A DNA stretch of 62,251 bases, taken from NCBI RefSeq assembly GCF_005768555.2, contig NZ_VCHX02000047.1, positions 1 through 62,251 on the forward strand, read 5' to 3'. Shown here piece after piece: positions 25,526-33,539 of the stretch (positions within the stretch are counted from its first letter, which is position 1; each line of letters opens with the position of its first letter). The notes beneath the pieces are model-generated. The model saw only the letters and a program-made list of their open reading frames with translations, was not told the origin of the DNA and ran no database searches. Made by a program: the position numbers and the translations under genes. Source of the stretch: Streptomyces sporangiiformans. Its GTDB lineage: Bacteria > Actinomycetota > Actinomycetes > Streptomycetales > Streptomycetaceae.

Positions 25526-26347
25526 TTGAGCCCCGTCAACAAGCTCGAACCCTTCACGCTCCCCCTCACCGTCGGAGGAACCCGCATCGACGTGGCCGGT
25601 CTCCACCGCGACGGCACCGGCACACCCCTGGTGTTCCTCCATGGCTTCGGCTCGACCAAGGAGGACTACGCGGACGTCATCCAGCAGGAACGACTCGCCG
25701 ACCACCCCGTCCTCGCCTACGACGCAGCGGGCTGCGGCGCCACCACCTGCGCGGACCTCGACGCCGCGTCCGTCCCATTCCTGGTCTCCGTCGCCGAGCA
25801 GGTCCTCCGGGCGCGGGGGATCGACCGGTTCCACCTCGTCGGCCACTCGATGGGCGGCCTGACCGCACTCCTGCTCGCGGACAGCGACCCCGAGAGGATC
25901 GCGAGCTTCACCAACATCGAGGGCAACCTCGCCCCCGAGGACTGCTTCCTCAGCCGACAGATCGTCACCCACGCCCACGACGACCCCGACGCCTTCCTCA
26001 CCCGGTTCGCCGAACGCGTCGGCGGGTCACGCTTCCACGCCGGCAGCCTGTACGCCGCTAGCCTTCCCCACAAGGTCCGAGCAGGAGCGGTCAGGGCGAT
26101 CTTCGAGTCCATGGTCGCCCTCTCCGACCACGGCAAGCTGCTCGACCGGTTCCTCGGACTCCCCCTGCCCCGGATGTTCATGTACGGAGAACAGAACAAC
26201 TCGCTGTCCTACCTCCCGACCCTGGCCGAAGACGGCGTCGAACTCGCCGAGATCAGCCACTGCGCCCACTTTCCGATGTACTCCAACCCACCGCAGATGT
26301 GGGCCCGAATCGTCGGCCTCATCTCGCGCGCCGAGACCAATTCCTGA
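25526..26347 (+). CDS. Alpha/beta hydrolase of the RraA operon
   Basis: A 273-residue alpha/beta hydrolase. Landmarks are VFLHGFGSTKEDY, AYDAAGCGATTC, the nucleophile elbow LVGHSMGGLTALLLAD (Ser near residue 113), and the C-terminal ISHCAHFPMYSNP, whose His is catalytic. The start is a TTG at 25526, decided by a strong GAGGAGGAG 5 nt upstream. It lies 55 bp behind the third RraA gene and is the last gene of the operon. It may hydrolyse an ester, lactone or C-C bond to feed the RraA enzymes. Confidence 0.86.
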   Translation: MSPVNKLEPFTLPLTVGGTRIDVAGLHRDGTGTPLVFLHGFGSTKEDYADVIQQERLADHPVLAYDAAGCGATTCADLDAASVPFLVSVAEQVLRARGIDRFHLVGHSMGGLTALLLADSDPERIASFTNIEGNLAPEDCFLSRQIVTHAHDDPDAFLTRFAERVGGSRFHAGSLYAASLPHKVRAGAVRAIFESMVALSDHGKLLDRFLGLPLPRMFMYGEQNNSLSYLPTLAEDGVELAEISHCAHFPMYSNPPQMWARIVGLISRAETNS

Positions 26348-26511
26348 CCATGGCCTGCCTCCTGAGCCGCTGATCCCGGCCCGGTGCGAGCTGCCCCCTG
26401 CGGGCAGTCGCAGCCCTTGAGCCCGGTACCCCTTTGCTCTTCCTGGTCACGTGGGAATCCCCGCGTCGCGCCCTCGCGCGAAAAGGGTCTCGACCGTGGT
26501 AGTCGACAGGC

Positions 26512-27345
26512 ATGCCTATGAAGCCTTCCGGTGCCGCGGACCGTTCGTCTTGGTTCGGGCGGCTGCGCCGTGTGATCAGCCGTTCGCCGGTCGGGCGCGG
26601 GTGGCGGCGGGGCAGGAGCATCGAGCTGTGGTCGCCTTCGCTGGGCTTTGCCGCGCTGGGGTTGCTCACGCTGGTGCCGCTGCTGATCATCGTCTCCTCT
26701 GCCGATCCCGAGCATGGGCGGGGGTTCGCGCAGTGGCTGGGGGAAGGGCTCGGCGTATCCGCGGCCTCCATGCAACGGGTCGAGCAGTTGTTCACCAGGC
26801 CCGGCCAGGCCCTGCGGACCACGACCGCGTTCGGTATCGCAGCCCTTGCCGTGTTCGGCCTGACCTTCGGGGCGGCGGTGCAGACCGGCTACGAGAAGGT
26901 CTGGGACGTGCCGCCGGCCCGCTGGTGGGCCAGGTGGCGGCATGTGGTGTGGCTCGGCGTCCTCACCGGATACCTCTTCGTCTCCGCCACCACCACGCTG
27001 CGCCGCCTACCCCTGGCAGGTGGGGCCGTGGCCTCACTGAGCGCCGTGCTGCTCCTCTGGTGGTCCCAGCACCTGCTGCTCGGCGGGAGGATCCTCTGGC
27101 GTGCGCTATTGCCCGGCGCCGTGGCCACCGTGGTCGGGCTGCTCGGCCTGAGGGTCTTCTCCAGGATCGTCTTCTCGCCGTTGATCGCATCCAACGCCGT
27201 CACCTACGGCCCCGTGGGAACCGTCCTGGTCATCCAGTCCTGGCTGGTCGGCGTGGGTGTCGTCGTCTTCGGCGGGGCGCTGGTCGGCCGACTGCTGTAC
27301 GAAGAACTCCCGCGGGTGGCACACACACTGAGACGGCGCAGGTGA
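26512..27345 (+). CDS. YihY/BrkB-like integral membrane protein
   Basis: A 277-residue polytopic protein with about six hydrophobic segments (for example LGFAALGLLTLVPLLIIVSS, FGIAALAVFGLTFGAAV, VASLSAVLLLWW, GAVATVVGLLGLRVF, GTVLVIQSWLVGVGVVVFGG). The pattern fits the YihY/virulence-factor-BrkB family, once misnamed RNase BN. Function is unknown. It begins with ATG 26512 or 26518. The C terminus is basic. Confidence 0.65.
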   Translation: MPMKPSGAADRSSWFGRLRRVISRSPVGRGWRRGRSIELWSPSLGFAALGLLTLVPLLIIVSSADPEHGRGFAQWLGEGLGVSAASMQRVEQLFTRPGQALRTTTAFGIAALAVFGLTFGAAVQTGYEKVWDVPPARWWARWRHVVWLGVLTGYLFVSATTTLRRLPLAGGAVASLSAVLLLWWSQHLLLGGRILWRALLPGAVATVVGLLGLRVFSRIVFSPLIASNAVTYGPVGTVLVIQSWLVGVGVVVFGGALVGRLLYEELPRVAHTLRRRR

Positions 27346-27688
27346 GACGCGGCCCCGAACCGTCGTGCCGCCGCAGCCGGCACACGTCGAGCCAGTGAGG
27401 CGCCGTGTGGCAGGGCGGTGATCTGGTCCTCGAACTGTTCGCCGATGGGGAAGACGCGGTCCCTTACCAGGCACGCCGGCAGTGCGTCCCTGTTCGCGGG
27501 CCTCGGGGACAGCGGCCGCTCCGTGAGGGAACGTGCCGCTCGACGCGCTCGCCGAGTTCCCGCTCGGCTGCCCGGACACCGCCGTCGTGGCGGGCGACGG
27601 CACGGGCGTACTCCGGGCCCGAAGCGCCCCTTCAACCCGCGCCCCCCCGCACCCGTCCGCGTCCGAAGTGCCGCCCATTCCTGTCGGC
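27346..27688. other. Intergenic stretch, no supportable gene
   Basis: Short open frames occur on both strands, but none has a convincing Shine-Dalgarno sequence or recognisable domain. It may be a decayed gene between the membrane-protein gene and the small-protein cluster. Confidence 0.4.
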
Positions 27689-28102
27689 TCATTGAGTGTT
27701 GAGGCCGGCCGGCTGACGTCCACGCGACGTGGGCACCACACGGGACGTCGTTCCCGCGGGGGGATGGGGCGTGGAGTGGGTCATCTGCGGCCGCGGCTGT
27801 GCCGGCGCCTGCCGTCGCTGCGTCCGCGCACGGCGAAGCCGACGAGCCCGAGGGCCAGCAGGACGGCCGCGACCCACCACAGGGGCTGCATGGTGAAGCC
27901 GAACCCGAAGACCACCAGGATCAGCAGAAGGAGGGAGTTCTGAGGGCTGGGCAGGGGCCGCCGGGATGAACGGAGCCTCGGTGGGGGCTTCGGCCGGCTC
28001 GGCCGGCGGCGTCGGCAGGATGTGGTCCTCCCACCAGGACAGGGCCATCACGATGGCAAGCAACACGAAGGGGGTCGAAGCGGGGAGGATCAGCGCGTAC
28101 AT
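27689..28102 (-). CDS. Small membrane protein with abnormal C-terminal tail
   Basis: From ATG 28102 the protein begins MYALILPASTPFVLLAIVMA, an N-terminal transmembrane helix, then SWWEDHILPTPPAEPAEAPT and a Pro/Ala-rich part. This start is typical of a short Streptomyces membrane protein of 50-60 residues. Here the frame does not stop and runs on for about 75 residues through another small membrane-protein frame, giving an Arg-rich tail that looks unselected. I read it as a real N terminus whose normal stop has been lost by a small indel. Confidence 0.45.
   Translation of the reverse strand: MYALILPASTPFVLLAIVMALSWWEDHILPTPPAEPAEAPTEAPFIPAAPAQPSELPPSADPGGLRVRLHHAAPVVGRGRPAGPRARRLRRARTQRRQAPAQPRPQMTHSTPHPPAGTTSRVVPTSRGRQPAGLNTQ
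27781..27936 (-). pseudogene. Remnant of a second small hydrophobic protein
   Basis: In a different minus-strand frame the sequence reads SLLLLILVVFGFGFTMQPLW then WVAAVLLALGLVGFAVRG and ends in a basic tail at 27781. This closely resembles the protein at 28483 (FGFGFLDPIWWVAAAVLVYG). No good start codon or Shine-Dalgarno sequence precedes LLLLI, and the preceding gene runs over it out of frame. A GTG at 27915 would give only 44 residues. Confidence 0.5.
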
Positions 28103-28482
28103 GTGTACCGCCTGTGGGATACGTGCGACGCGGCGGGCAGCAGATCGGTGCCCGCTTGGAGCACAACGGGGACACGCCAGGATCACGTGACGATGGACGC
28201 GTGCGGGAACGGCCTCGCTCGTGACGCGGCGGGTTCCGGCACCGATGCGCAGGGTGCGCCCCCTGGGGAGCGCGCTGGCGGTGCGGCGCTGCCGGGGGCA
28301 GGGGCGGCATCTCGCACGCTAGCCCTTGCGGCAGTTTCCCGACAGGTGTCAAGCAGCCATCCACGCAAGGCAGGACGCGGTGACGTCGCACGGTATCCGC
28401 AACCTTTGAGCAGGGCTACGCTGTGGGGTGAGGCCCCAGTCCCCGGTATCGACGCTGTGTCACGCTCCCGGGGAGGCCCACC
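28103..28482. other. Intergenic stretch, promoter region of small membrane protein
   Basis: No gene that I can support. The last part before the GTG at 28483 contains GGGCTACG about 75 bp upstream, which is weakly like a SigB-type -10. I place no weight on it. Confidence 0.3.
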
Positions 28483-28761
28483 GTGTTCGTCCTGCTCCTC
28501 ATCCTCATCGCGGTCCTGTTCGGCTTCGGCTTCCTCGATCCCATCTGGTGGGTGGCCGCGGCGGTGCTGGTCTACGGCGTCACCCGCCAAGGCCGCGACC
28601 GTGGCGGAGGCCGGAGTCGTAGCGGCAGTTCCGGTCTCGGGGACTACCGGGACTACCAGGAGCGCCGGAATCGTCAGGAACGCTGGGAGCGCCGCTACAG
28701 CCGTCAGCACCGGGCGCGCTGGAGGCGCGAGGACCGTCGGGACCGCGAACGCCGCGGGTGA
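28483..28761 (+). CDS. Small membrane protein with basic tail
   Basis: A 92-residue protein with a long N-terminal hydrophobic region (MFVLLLILIAVLFGFGFLDP, WWVAAAVLVYGV) and a strongly basic C-terminal half (DYRDYQERRNRQERWERR and more Arg). The GTG start has GGGAGG 6 nt upstream. It is a relative of the remnant at 27781. It probably inserts in the membrane with a positively charged cytoplasmic tail; function unknown. Confidence 0.75.
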   Translation: MFVLLLILIAVLFGFGFLDPIWWVAAAVLVYGVTRQGRDRGGGRSRSGSSGLGDYRDYQERRNRQERWERRYSRQHRARWRREDRRDRERRG

Positions 28762-28764
28762 GCC

Positions 28765-29049
28765 GTGAAGTGGTCCAAGGAGCGGCGGGATCTGCGGGCC
28801 GAGGCCGCGTGGGGGAACGCGCCTGCGGCACAGGATGCCGTCGCACTGCGAGCCGGGAACCAGCAGCTGCGGCGGGCGCCGGCCGGCCGTGCGGTCATCG
28901 ACCAGGCCCGCGGCGCCGCCTGGGAGGGCAAGCCGTTCCCGGTGCGGATGCAGCGGCGCCGCGTCGTGCGCTGCGGCCATTTCACGCGCAAGACCAGGGG
29001 TGCGACTCACGATCCCCAGGCAGGTTGTCCAACTAGGGAGAGACCATGA
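28765..29049 (+). pseudogene. ANTAR-domain remnant
   Basis: The frame contains ALRAGNQQLRRAPAGRAVID followed by QARGAAW, which matches ELRAKNEQLGRAMASHAVID then QARGMVM of the intact ANTAR protein at 29443, at both protein and DNA level. After QARG the similarity stops and the tail is unrelated. It looks like a partial copy of the neighbouring ANTAR gene. It overlaps the PRC-barrel start by 4 bp, so it might still be translated as a 94-residue peptide. Confidence 0.6.
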
Positions 29050-29402
29050 TTCACGCAGCCGACGTCCGAGAATGGCGCAACCGCGATGTCGTTGACGCCG
29101 AGTCACGCAAGATCGGTGTCCTTGAGGCGGTCTATGTGGACACCACCACCGACGAGCCGGCGATGGCCACGGTACGGACCGGACTGCCCACCCGGCACCG
29201 TCTGGTCTTCGTCCCCATCGAGAACGCGATCGCCGGGCCGGGCTATCTCAGGGTCGGCTATGTCAGAACGCTGGTGAAGCAGGCCCCTTCGATCGGCACC
29301 GACGACGTGCTGCTCGCCGGGCAGGAGGAAGCGATCTTCAAGCACTACGGACTGGCCTACAAGCCCGGTGCGGCCGGAGAACGGCAACTGGCGCGTCGCT
29401 GA
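29046..29402 (+). CDS. PRC-barrel domain protein
   Basis: A 118-residue PRC-barrel protein. The stretch DVREWRNRDVVDAESRKIGV then VLEAVYVDTTTDEPAMATVR and RHRLVFVPIENAIAGPGYLR is typical. The ATG has GGGAGAG 3 nt upstream. PRC-barrel proteins in this setting are often stress-induced. It lies among SigB-type stress genes; its partner is unknown. Confidence 0.85.
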   Translation: MIHAADVREWRNRDVVDAESRKIGVLEAVYVDTTTDEPAMATVRTGLPTRHRLVFVPIENAIAGPGYLRVGYVRTLVKQAPSIGTDDVLLAGQEEAIFKHYGLAYKPGAAGERQLARR

Positions 29403-29442
29403 CCACCTATGAACGGGATGACTGCTCTGTGAGGTACGGACC

Positions 29443-29802
29443 ATGCACCAGGTGACCCCGCCCCGTGTGGAACAGCGGTTGTTGAGGACTGTGCCTTCAG
29501 CGGGGGATGCGGCTCTGCTGGCCGAGGTCGTCGAACTGCGCGCCAAGAACGAGCAGCTGGGGCGAGCGATGGCGAGCCATGCGGTGATCGACCAGGCGCG
29601 CGGCATGGTGATGGCCCTGGCGCCGTGTTCCAGCGAGAGAGCCTGGGACCTGCTGGTGGGCGTGTCGCAGCATTGCAACATCAAGCTCCGGGACGTGGCC
29701 GCGGCTCTGGTCGCCACGACGAAGGACCGGTCGCTCCCGGAACCAATACAGCGCGAGCTGCGCCGAGCACTGCGGCGCCTCCACGCGGCGGACCGGAGAT
29801 GA
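29443..29802 (+). CDS. ANTAR-domain protein
   Basis: A 119-residue protein consisting of a short N terminus, a coiled-coil-like stretch (LLAEVVELRAKNEQLGRAMA) and an ANTAR RNA-binding domain (AVIDQARGMVMALAPCSSER, AWDLLVGVSQHCNIKLRDVA). ANTAR proteins bind dual-hairpin RNA and act as antiterminators. No sensor domain is attached, so it would need a partner or constitutive action. A copy fragment lies at 28765 and a GAF-ANTAR remnant at 31164. Confidence 0.85.
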   Translation: MHQVTPPRVEQRLLRTVPSAGDAALLAEVVELRAKNEQLGRAMASHAVIDQARGMVMALAPCSSERAWDLLVGVSQHCNIKLRDVAAALVATTKDRSLPEPIQRELRRALRRLHAADRR

Positions 29803-29994
29803 CGGACTACGTGCCCAGCGGACGGCACCGGGAGCTGTAGGCCCAACTCTCCGGTGCCTTCGTCCAGGACGGCCGTCGGACGTGCCTGTTGTGTTGCCCG
29901 CGTCGTGGATCCCAAACACCGGTCAAGTGGTTCCTCGTCCGTACTGCCTGATCACTGCTTCGCTGTCGACACTTCGCCGGAAGTCGGTTGCCCT

Positions 29995-30019
29995 GTTTGA
30001 AGGCGGGCTGCCCGGGAAC
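29995..30019 (+). promoter_or_regulatory. Candidate SigB-type promoter of the sigma-factor gene
   Basis: GTTT (29995-29998), a 15-nt spacer and GGGAAC (30014-30019) fit the S. coelicolor SigB-type pattern GNNT-N14-16-GGGTAC with one deviation. It lies about 120 bp before the ATG of the SigB-like gene and would make it autoregulated. The rest of the 340-bp gap (29803-30141) holds nothing else I recognise. Confidence 0.5.
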
Positions 30020-30141
30020 CCGTCCGAGGTGCTTCGGACCGGAGGCACGCCCGTGGGAGCAGCTGTCGCTGCTCCCCAACGCGATGCGGTCTGCCGGCTC
30101 CCACTGTGAGCGACGCCACCGATCAGGGGAGACACGGGCCC

Positions 30142-30960
30142 ATGCCGCACACACGCACGCGGAGCCCACGAAGCGCACGCCCCTACGACGACGCACCGGA
30201 CACCGATGCCGCCTTTCGCCGTATCGCCGCCCTGCCGGACGGCCCGGAGAGGTCCGCGCTGCGGCAGGAGGTGGTGTGTGCCTGGATGCCGATGGCCGTA
30301 CGGCTCGCCCGGCGCTTCCGCCATCGCGGCGAGACCTTCGAGGATCTCAAACAGGTCGCCCAACTCGGCCTGGTCAAGGCGGTAGCCCGCTTCGACCCCA
30401 GTCGCGGCACCGCCTTCCCGGGCTTTGCCATACCGACGATCCTCGGCGAGGTGAAGCGGCACTTCCGTGACGAACTCTGGGTCGTGCATGTGCCGCGGCG
30501 CGTACAGGAACTACGCGGCCGGGTCCGCTCCGCCGGCCATGAGTGCTCGTCGCGGGACGGCCACGAACCCTCCGTCCACGAGATCGCGGCGCACACCGGC
30601 CTGACCGAGGCGGAGGTACGAGTGGGCCAGGGGGCGCTGGGGAGCTTCGCCGCCCTGTCCCTGGACGCTGCGCCCGGCCGCTCCGCGGACGGCACTCCAC
30701 TGACCGACACCCTCGGTGGCCTGGACCCCGGCTTCGACCTGATCGTCAACCGCGAGGCGCTCCGGCCGTTGCTGCGGGCCCTGCCCGAACGCGAACGGCA
30801 GATTCTCTACATGCGGTTCTTCTGCGAGATGACGCAGGACCGCATCGCGCTGCAGCTCGGTCTCTCGCAGATGCACGTCTCCCGGCTGATCACCCGCATC
30901 TGTGCACGCCTGCGCGAGCAGGCCATGGCCGACAGCCACGATCGGGGGACGGCACCGTGA
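30142..30960 (+). CDS. RNA polymerase sigma factor, SigB/SigF/SigG family
   Basis: A group 3 sigma factor of 272 residues. Region 2 is visible as YRAL-type helices with RLARRFRHRGETFEDLKQVA, LVKAVARFDPSRGTAFPGFA and IPTILGEVKRHFRDELWVVH, region 3 as PSVHEIAAHTGLTEAEV, and region 4 as LPERERQILYMRFFCEMTQD with IALQLGLSQMHVSRL. ATG 30142 has AGGGGAGA 9 nt upstream; the GTG at 30106 has no such site. It probably directs a stress regulon. No anti-sigma gene is adjacent. Confidence 0.92.
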   Translation: MPHTRTRSPRSARPYDDAPDTDAAFRRIAALPDGPERSALRQEVVCAWMPMAVRLARRFRHRGETFEDLKQVAQLGLVKAVARFDPSRGTAFPGFAIPTILGEVKRHFRDELWVVHVPRRVQELRGRVRSAGHECSSRDGHEPSVHEIAAHTGLTEAEVRVGQGALGSFAALSLDAAPGRSADGTPLTDTLGGLDPGFDLIVNREALRPLLRALPERERQILYMRFFCEMTQDRIALQLGLSQMHVSRLITRICARLREQAMADSHDRGTAP

Positions 30961-31163
30961 CGACATCCCGGGTGCACGGGCGGCGCCGGACCACCACCGG
31001 ACCACCAGGGGACGGTGCATCCGGCCGTCCGGATGTACCCGCGGGGGCCGTTCCCTGCCGGCCGGCAGGGCCCTGAGGACCGGGGCGATCCCGTTCCGTC
31101 CCCATGCACGCAATCGCCTTCGCGCTGCGGATGCTGTTCATCGCGGCCGGCACCGAGTGTGGG

Positions 31164-31389
31164 TCAGGTCCTCAGACCGGCGGGGGGTTCGGAGCTGGCC
31201 TGTTCGATCAGCACCCGGCTGTTCAGCGCCGTCTGCAGCTGCTCGTTGAGCACCGTGCTGCGCTGAGCGGTGCGCTGTTGCAGCAGGCTGATGGTGGCGA
31301 CGTCTGCCAGCGCCTGGGCGATGAGTGGGGACGAAGCGTGGCCAGCGGTCGATCTCCCGGGTCAGGTCGTGGATGATCACCGGTGTGAG
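31164..31389 (-). pseudogene. GAF-ANTAR protein remnant
   Basis: On the minus strand one frame reads [18 protein letters not shown], a typical GAF-domain stretch, and another continues [20 protein letters not shown] then [18 protein letters not shown], the GAF end and ANTAR start. About 40-50 residues between them are missing and the frame has shifted. The frame then ends at 31164 after [10 protein letters not shown], without the ANTAR C-terminal helices. It lies downstream of the SigB-like gene, convergent with it. Confidence 0.65.
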
Positions 31390-31508
31390 TGGAACGAACA
31401 GTCGGTGCCCAAAGTCCCAGCGAAGCCCCAGAAGTGCCGCCGCACCCTGCCCGGACCCTCATTCATACAGGTCAAGCGGGGTGCGGTGGCTTTCCTTCGA
31501 AGGGGTCT

Positions 31509-33038
31509 TCAGATGTCCCGGAAGATCTCGATCTGCGCCCCGACCGTGTTGAGCCGTTCGGCCAGGTCCTCGTAGCCGCGGTTGATGACGTACACGTTCC
31601 GCAGCACCGATGTCCCCTCGGCCGCCATCATCGCCAGCAGGATGACCACGGCCGGCCGCAGGGCGGGCGGGCACATCATCTCGGCGGCGCGCCAGCGGGT
31701 CGGGCCCTCGACCAACACCCGGTGCGGGTCGAGGAGTTGGAGTCGCCCGCCGAGTCGGTTGAGATCGGTCAGGTAGATCGCACGGTTGTCGTAGACCCAG
31801 TCGTGGATCAGCGTCTTGCCCTGGGCCGAGGCCGCGATGGCCGCGAAGAACGGGACGTTGTCGATGTTCAGTCCCGGGAACGGCATCGGGTGGATCTTGT
31901 CGATCGGCGCCTCCAGTTTGGAGGGCCGGACCGTCAGGTCGACCAGTCGCGTCCGGCCGTTGTCCGCGAAGTACTCCGGCGTACGGTCATGGTCGAGGCC
32001 CATCTCCTCCAGCACCGCGAGCTCGATCTCCAGGAACTCGATGGGTACACGACGGACCGTCAGCTCGGACTCGGTGACGACGGCGGCGGCCAGCAGGCTC
32101 ATCGCCTCGACCGGGTCCTCCGAGGGCGAGTAGTCCACGTCCACATCGATGGTGGGCATGCCGTGCACGGTGAGTGTCGTGGTGCCGATGCCCTCGACGC
32201 GTACGCCCAGCGCCTCCAGGAAGAAGCACAGGTCCTGGACCATGTAGTTGGAGGACGCGTTGCGGATGACGGTCACGCCGTCGTGGCGGGCGGCGGCGAG
32301 CAGCGCGTTCTCGGTCACCGTGTCGCCGCGCTCGGTGAGCACGATCGGCCGGGCGGGGGAGACCGACCGGTTCACCTGGGCGTGGTAGAGCCCCTCGGTG
32401 GCGGCGATCTCCAGACCGAACCGGCGCAGCGCGATCATGTGCGGCTCGATGGTCCGCGTACCGAGGTCGCAACCGCCCGCGTACGGCAGCTTGAAGTGGT
32501 CCAGGCGGTGCAGCAACGGGCCGAGGAACATGATGATCGAGCGCGTACGGCGGGCCGCCTCCGCGTCGATGGCGTCCAGGTCGAGGTCCGCCGGGGGCAC
32601 GATCTCCAGATCCACCCCGCCGTTGACCCACCGGGTGCGCACGCCGATGGAGCCGAGCACCTCCAGAAGGCGGTACACCTCCTCGATGCGGGCCACGCGG
32701 CGCAGCACGGTGCGCCCCTTGTTGAGGAGGGTGGCGCACAGCAGTGCCACGCATGCGTTCTTGCTGGTCTTCACGTCGATGGAGCCGGAGAGCCGACGGC
32801 CGCCGACCACCCTCAGATGCATCGGACCCGCGTATCCCAGCGAGACGATCTCGCTGTCCAGGGCTTCACCGATTCGGGCGATCATCTCAAGGCTGATGTT
32901 TTGGTTTCCGCGCTCGATGCGGTTCACGGCGCTCTGACTGGTGCCGAGCGCCTCGGCCAGCTGCGTCTGTGTCCAGCCACGGTGCTGACGGGCGTCACGG
33001 ATGAGCTTGCCGATGCGTACGAGGTAGTCGTCTGCCAT
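31509..33038 (-). CDS. HTH-domain fused to UDP-GlcNAc 1-carboxyvinyltransferase-like enzyme (MurA paralogue)
   Basis: A 509-residue fusion. Residues about 1-65 are an XRE-type helix-turn-helix (LAEALGTSQSAVNRIERGNQ), and residues 75-509 are a MurA/EPSP-synthase-type enzyme. The catalytic region AGGCDLGTRTIEPH keeps the Cys that binds phosphoenolpyruvate and is the fosfomycin target in MurA (PGGC context); the N-terminal TSKNACVALL keeps the Lys-Asn pair. Streptomyces genomes carry such a fused paralogue (SCO5998 type) beside ordinary MurA. It may make peptidoglycan precursor, regulate its own gene through the HTH, or both. The promoter palindrome next to its start supports autoregulation. Confidence 0.9.
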   Translation of the reverse strand: MADDYLVRIGKLIRDARQHRGWTQTQLAEALGTSQSAVNRIERGNQNISLEMIARIGEALDSEIVSLGYAGPMHLRVVGGRRLSGSIDVKTSKNACVALLCATLLNKGRTVLRRVARIEEVYRLLEVLGSIGVRTRWVNGGVDLEIVPPADLDLDAIDAEAARRTRSIIMFLGPLLHRLDHFKLPYAGGCDLGTRTIEPHMIALRRFGLEIAATEGLYHAQVNRSVSPARPIVLTERGDTVTENALLAAARHDGVTVIRNASSNYMVQDLCFFLEALGVRVEGIGTTTLTVHGMPTIDVDVDYSPSEDPVEAMSLLAAAVVTESELTVRRVPIEFLEIELAVLEEMGLDHDRTPEYFADNGRTRLVDLTVRPSKLEAPIDKIHPMPFPGLNIDNVPFFAAIAASAQGKTLIHDWVYDNRAIYLTDLNRLGGRLQLLDPHRVLVEGPTRWRAAEMMCPPALRPAVVILLAMMAAEGTSVLRNVYVINRGYEDLAERLNTVGAQIEIFRDI

Positions 33039-33074
33039 AGAGGCAGGCTATCTCAGATATGAGATTCCGCCTCT
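33039..33074. promoter_or_regulatory. Nested palindrome over the HTH-MurA promoter, probably leaderless
   Basis: Outer arms AGAGGC (33039-33044) and GCCTCT (33069-33074) enclose inner arms ATCTCA (33050-33055) and TGAGAT (33060-33065). On the minus strand TAGCCT (33050-33045) is a -10 candidate only 6 nt before the ATG at 33038, which predicts a leaderless message. The inner palindrome overlaps the upstream edge of the -10, so a bound HTH protein would block transcription. Confidence 0.6.
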
Positions 33075-33101
33075 CGAGGGGTCCATTGGGGTGACGGTCC
33101 T

Positions 33102-33371
33102 TCAGGAGTGACCCCTGTGGCGCCTGGTGAGGAGGGTGCCGCCCCGACGGCGCCCGGCGAGGATGCCGCCGCGGCGGCGCCTGGTGGCGGTGTGCGTCTT
33201 GCGCCACCCGAAGGGCCCGGGCAGATCCATCGACGTGGTCCGGCGCCCGGTGCTGCTGTGGGTGCGCCGCGGCCCGTGCCGGCCGCCCGTGGTGATCGAC
33301 CAGGAGCGCCGGTTGATGTTCAGGCGCACTCCCGGCAGGATCCGGAAGCTCTTGCGGAAGGTGAGGGGCAT
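33102..33371 (-). CDS. DUF4236 family protein
   Basis: An 89-residue basic protein. The start MPLTFRKSFRILPGVRLNIN then RRSWSITTGGR matches DUF4236, which is found at the N terminus of small proteins of unknown function in many bacteria. The remaining part is Arg- and Gly-rich. ATG 33371 has AGGAG 7 nt upstream. It lies just outside the inverted repeat at 33451. Confidence 0.75.
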   Translation of the reverse strand: MPLTFRKSFRILPGVRLNINRRSWSITTGGRHGPRRTHSSTGRRTTSMDLPGPFGWRKTHTATRRRRGGILAGRRRGGTLLTRRHRGHS

Positions 33372-33450
33372 GAATGGCTCCTTTCGTCCGCGAGCGGGTA
33401 CCCCGGAAGTGGCGCACCACGCCGTACGGGTGACGGGGGCCACCGACTGT

Positions 33451-33516
33451 CCTTTGCCATCGAACTTAGTCGGCGAGGAGCTTCTGGCCAGCGGCGACTA
33501 AGTTCGATGGCAAAGG
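33451..33516. repeat. 22-bp perfect inverted repeat, left-hand copy of the accessory-block repeat
   Basis: The two arms (33451-33472 and 33495-33516) are exact reverse complements over 22 bp, separated by 22 nt. The right arm starts CGACTAAGTTCGATGGCAAA. Very similar 21-bp words lie at 47018 and 47048 beside a truncated tnsA-like gene. Such repeats fit transposase-binding sites of Tn7-like ends. A folded hairpin (terminator-like) is the alternative reading. Confidence 0.75.
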
Positions 33517-33539
33517 TGATCAAGCGAACTAGATGATCT

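Noticed and set aside
31389..33062. A plus-strand open frame of 557 codons
   Set aside because: Antisense to the HTH-MurA gene, whose motifs and promoter are clear.
33451..33516. Reading the 22-bp inverted repeat simply as a terminator of the DUF4236 or MurA gene
   Set aside because: Both those genes run leftwards away from it, and the same word occurs as direct repeats at 47018, which a terminator would not explain.
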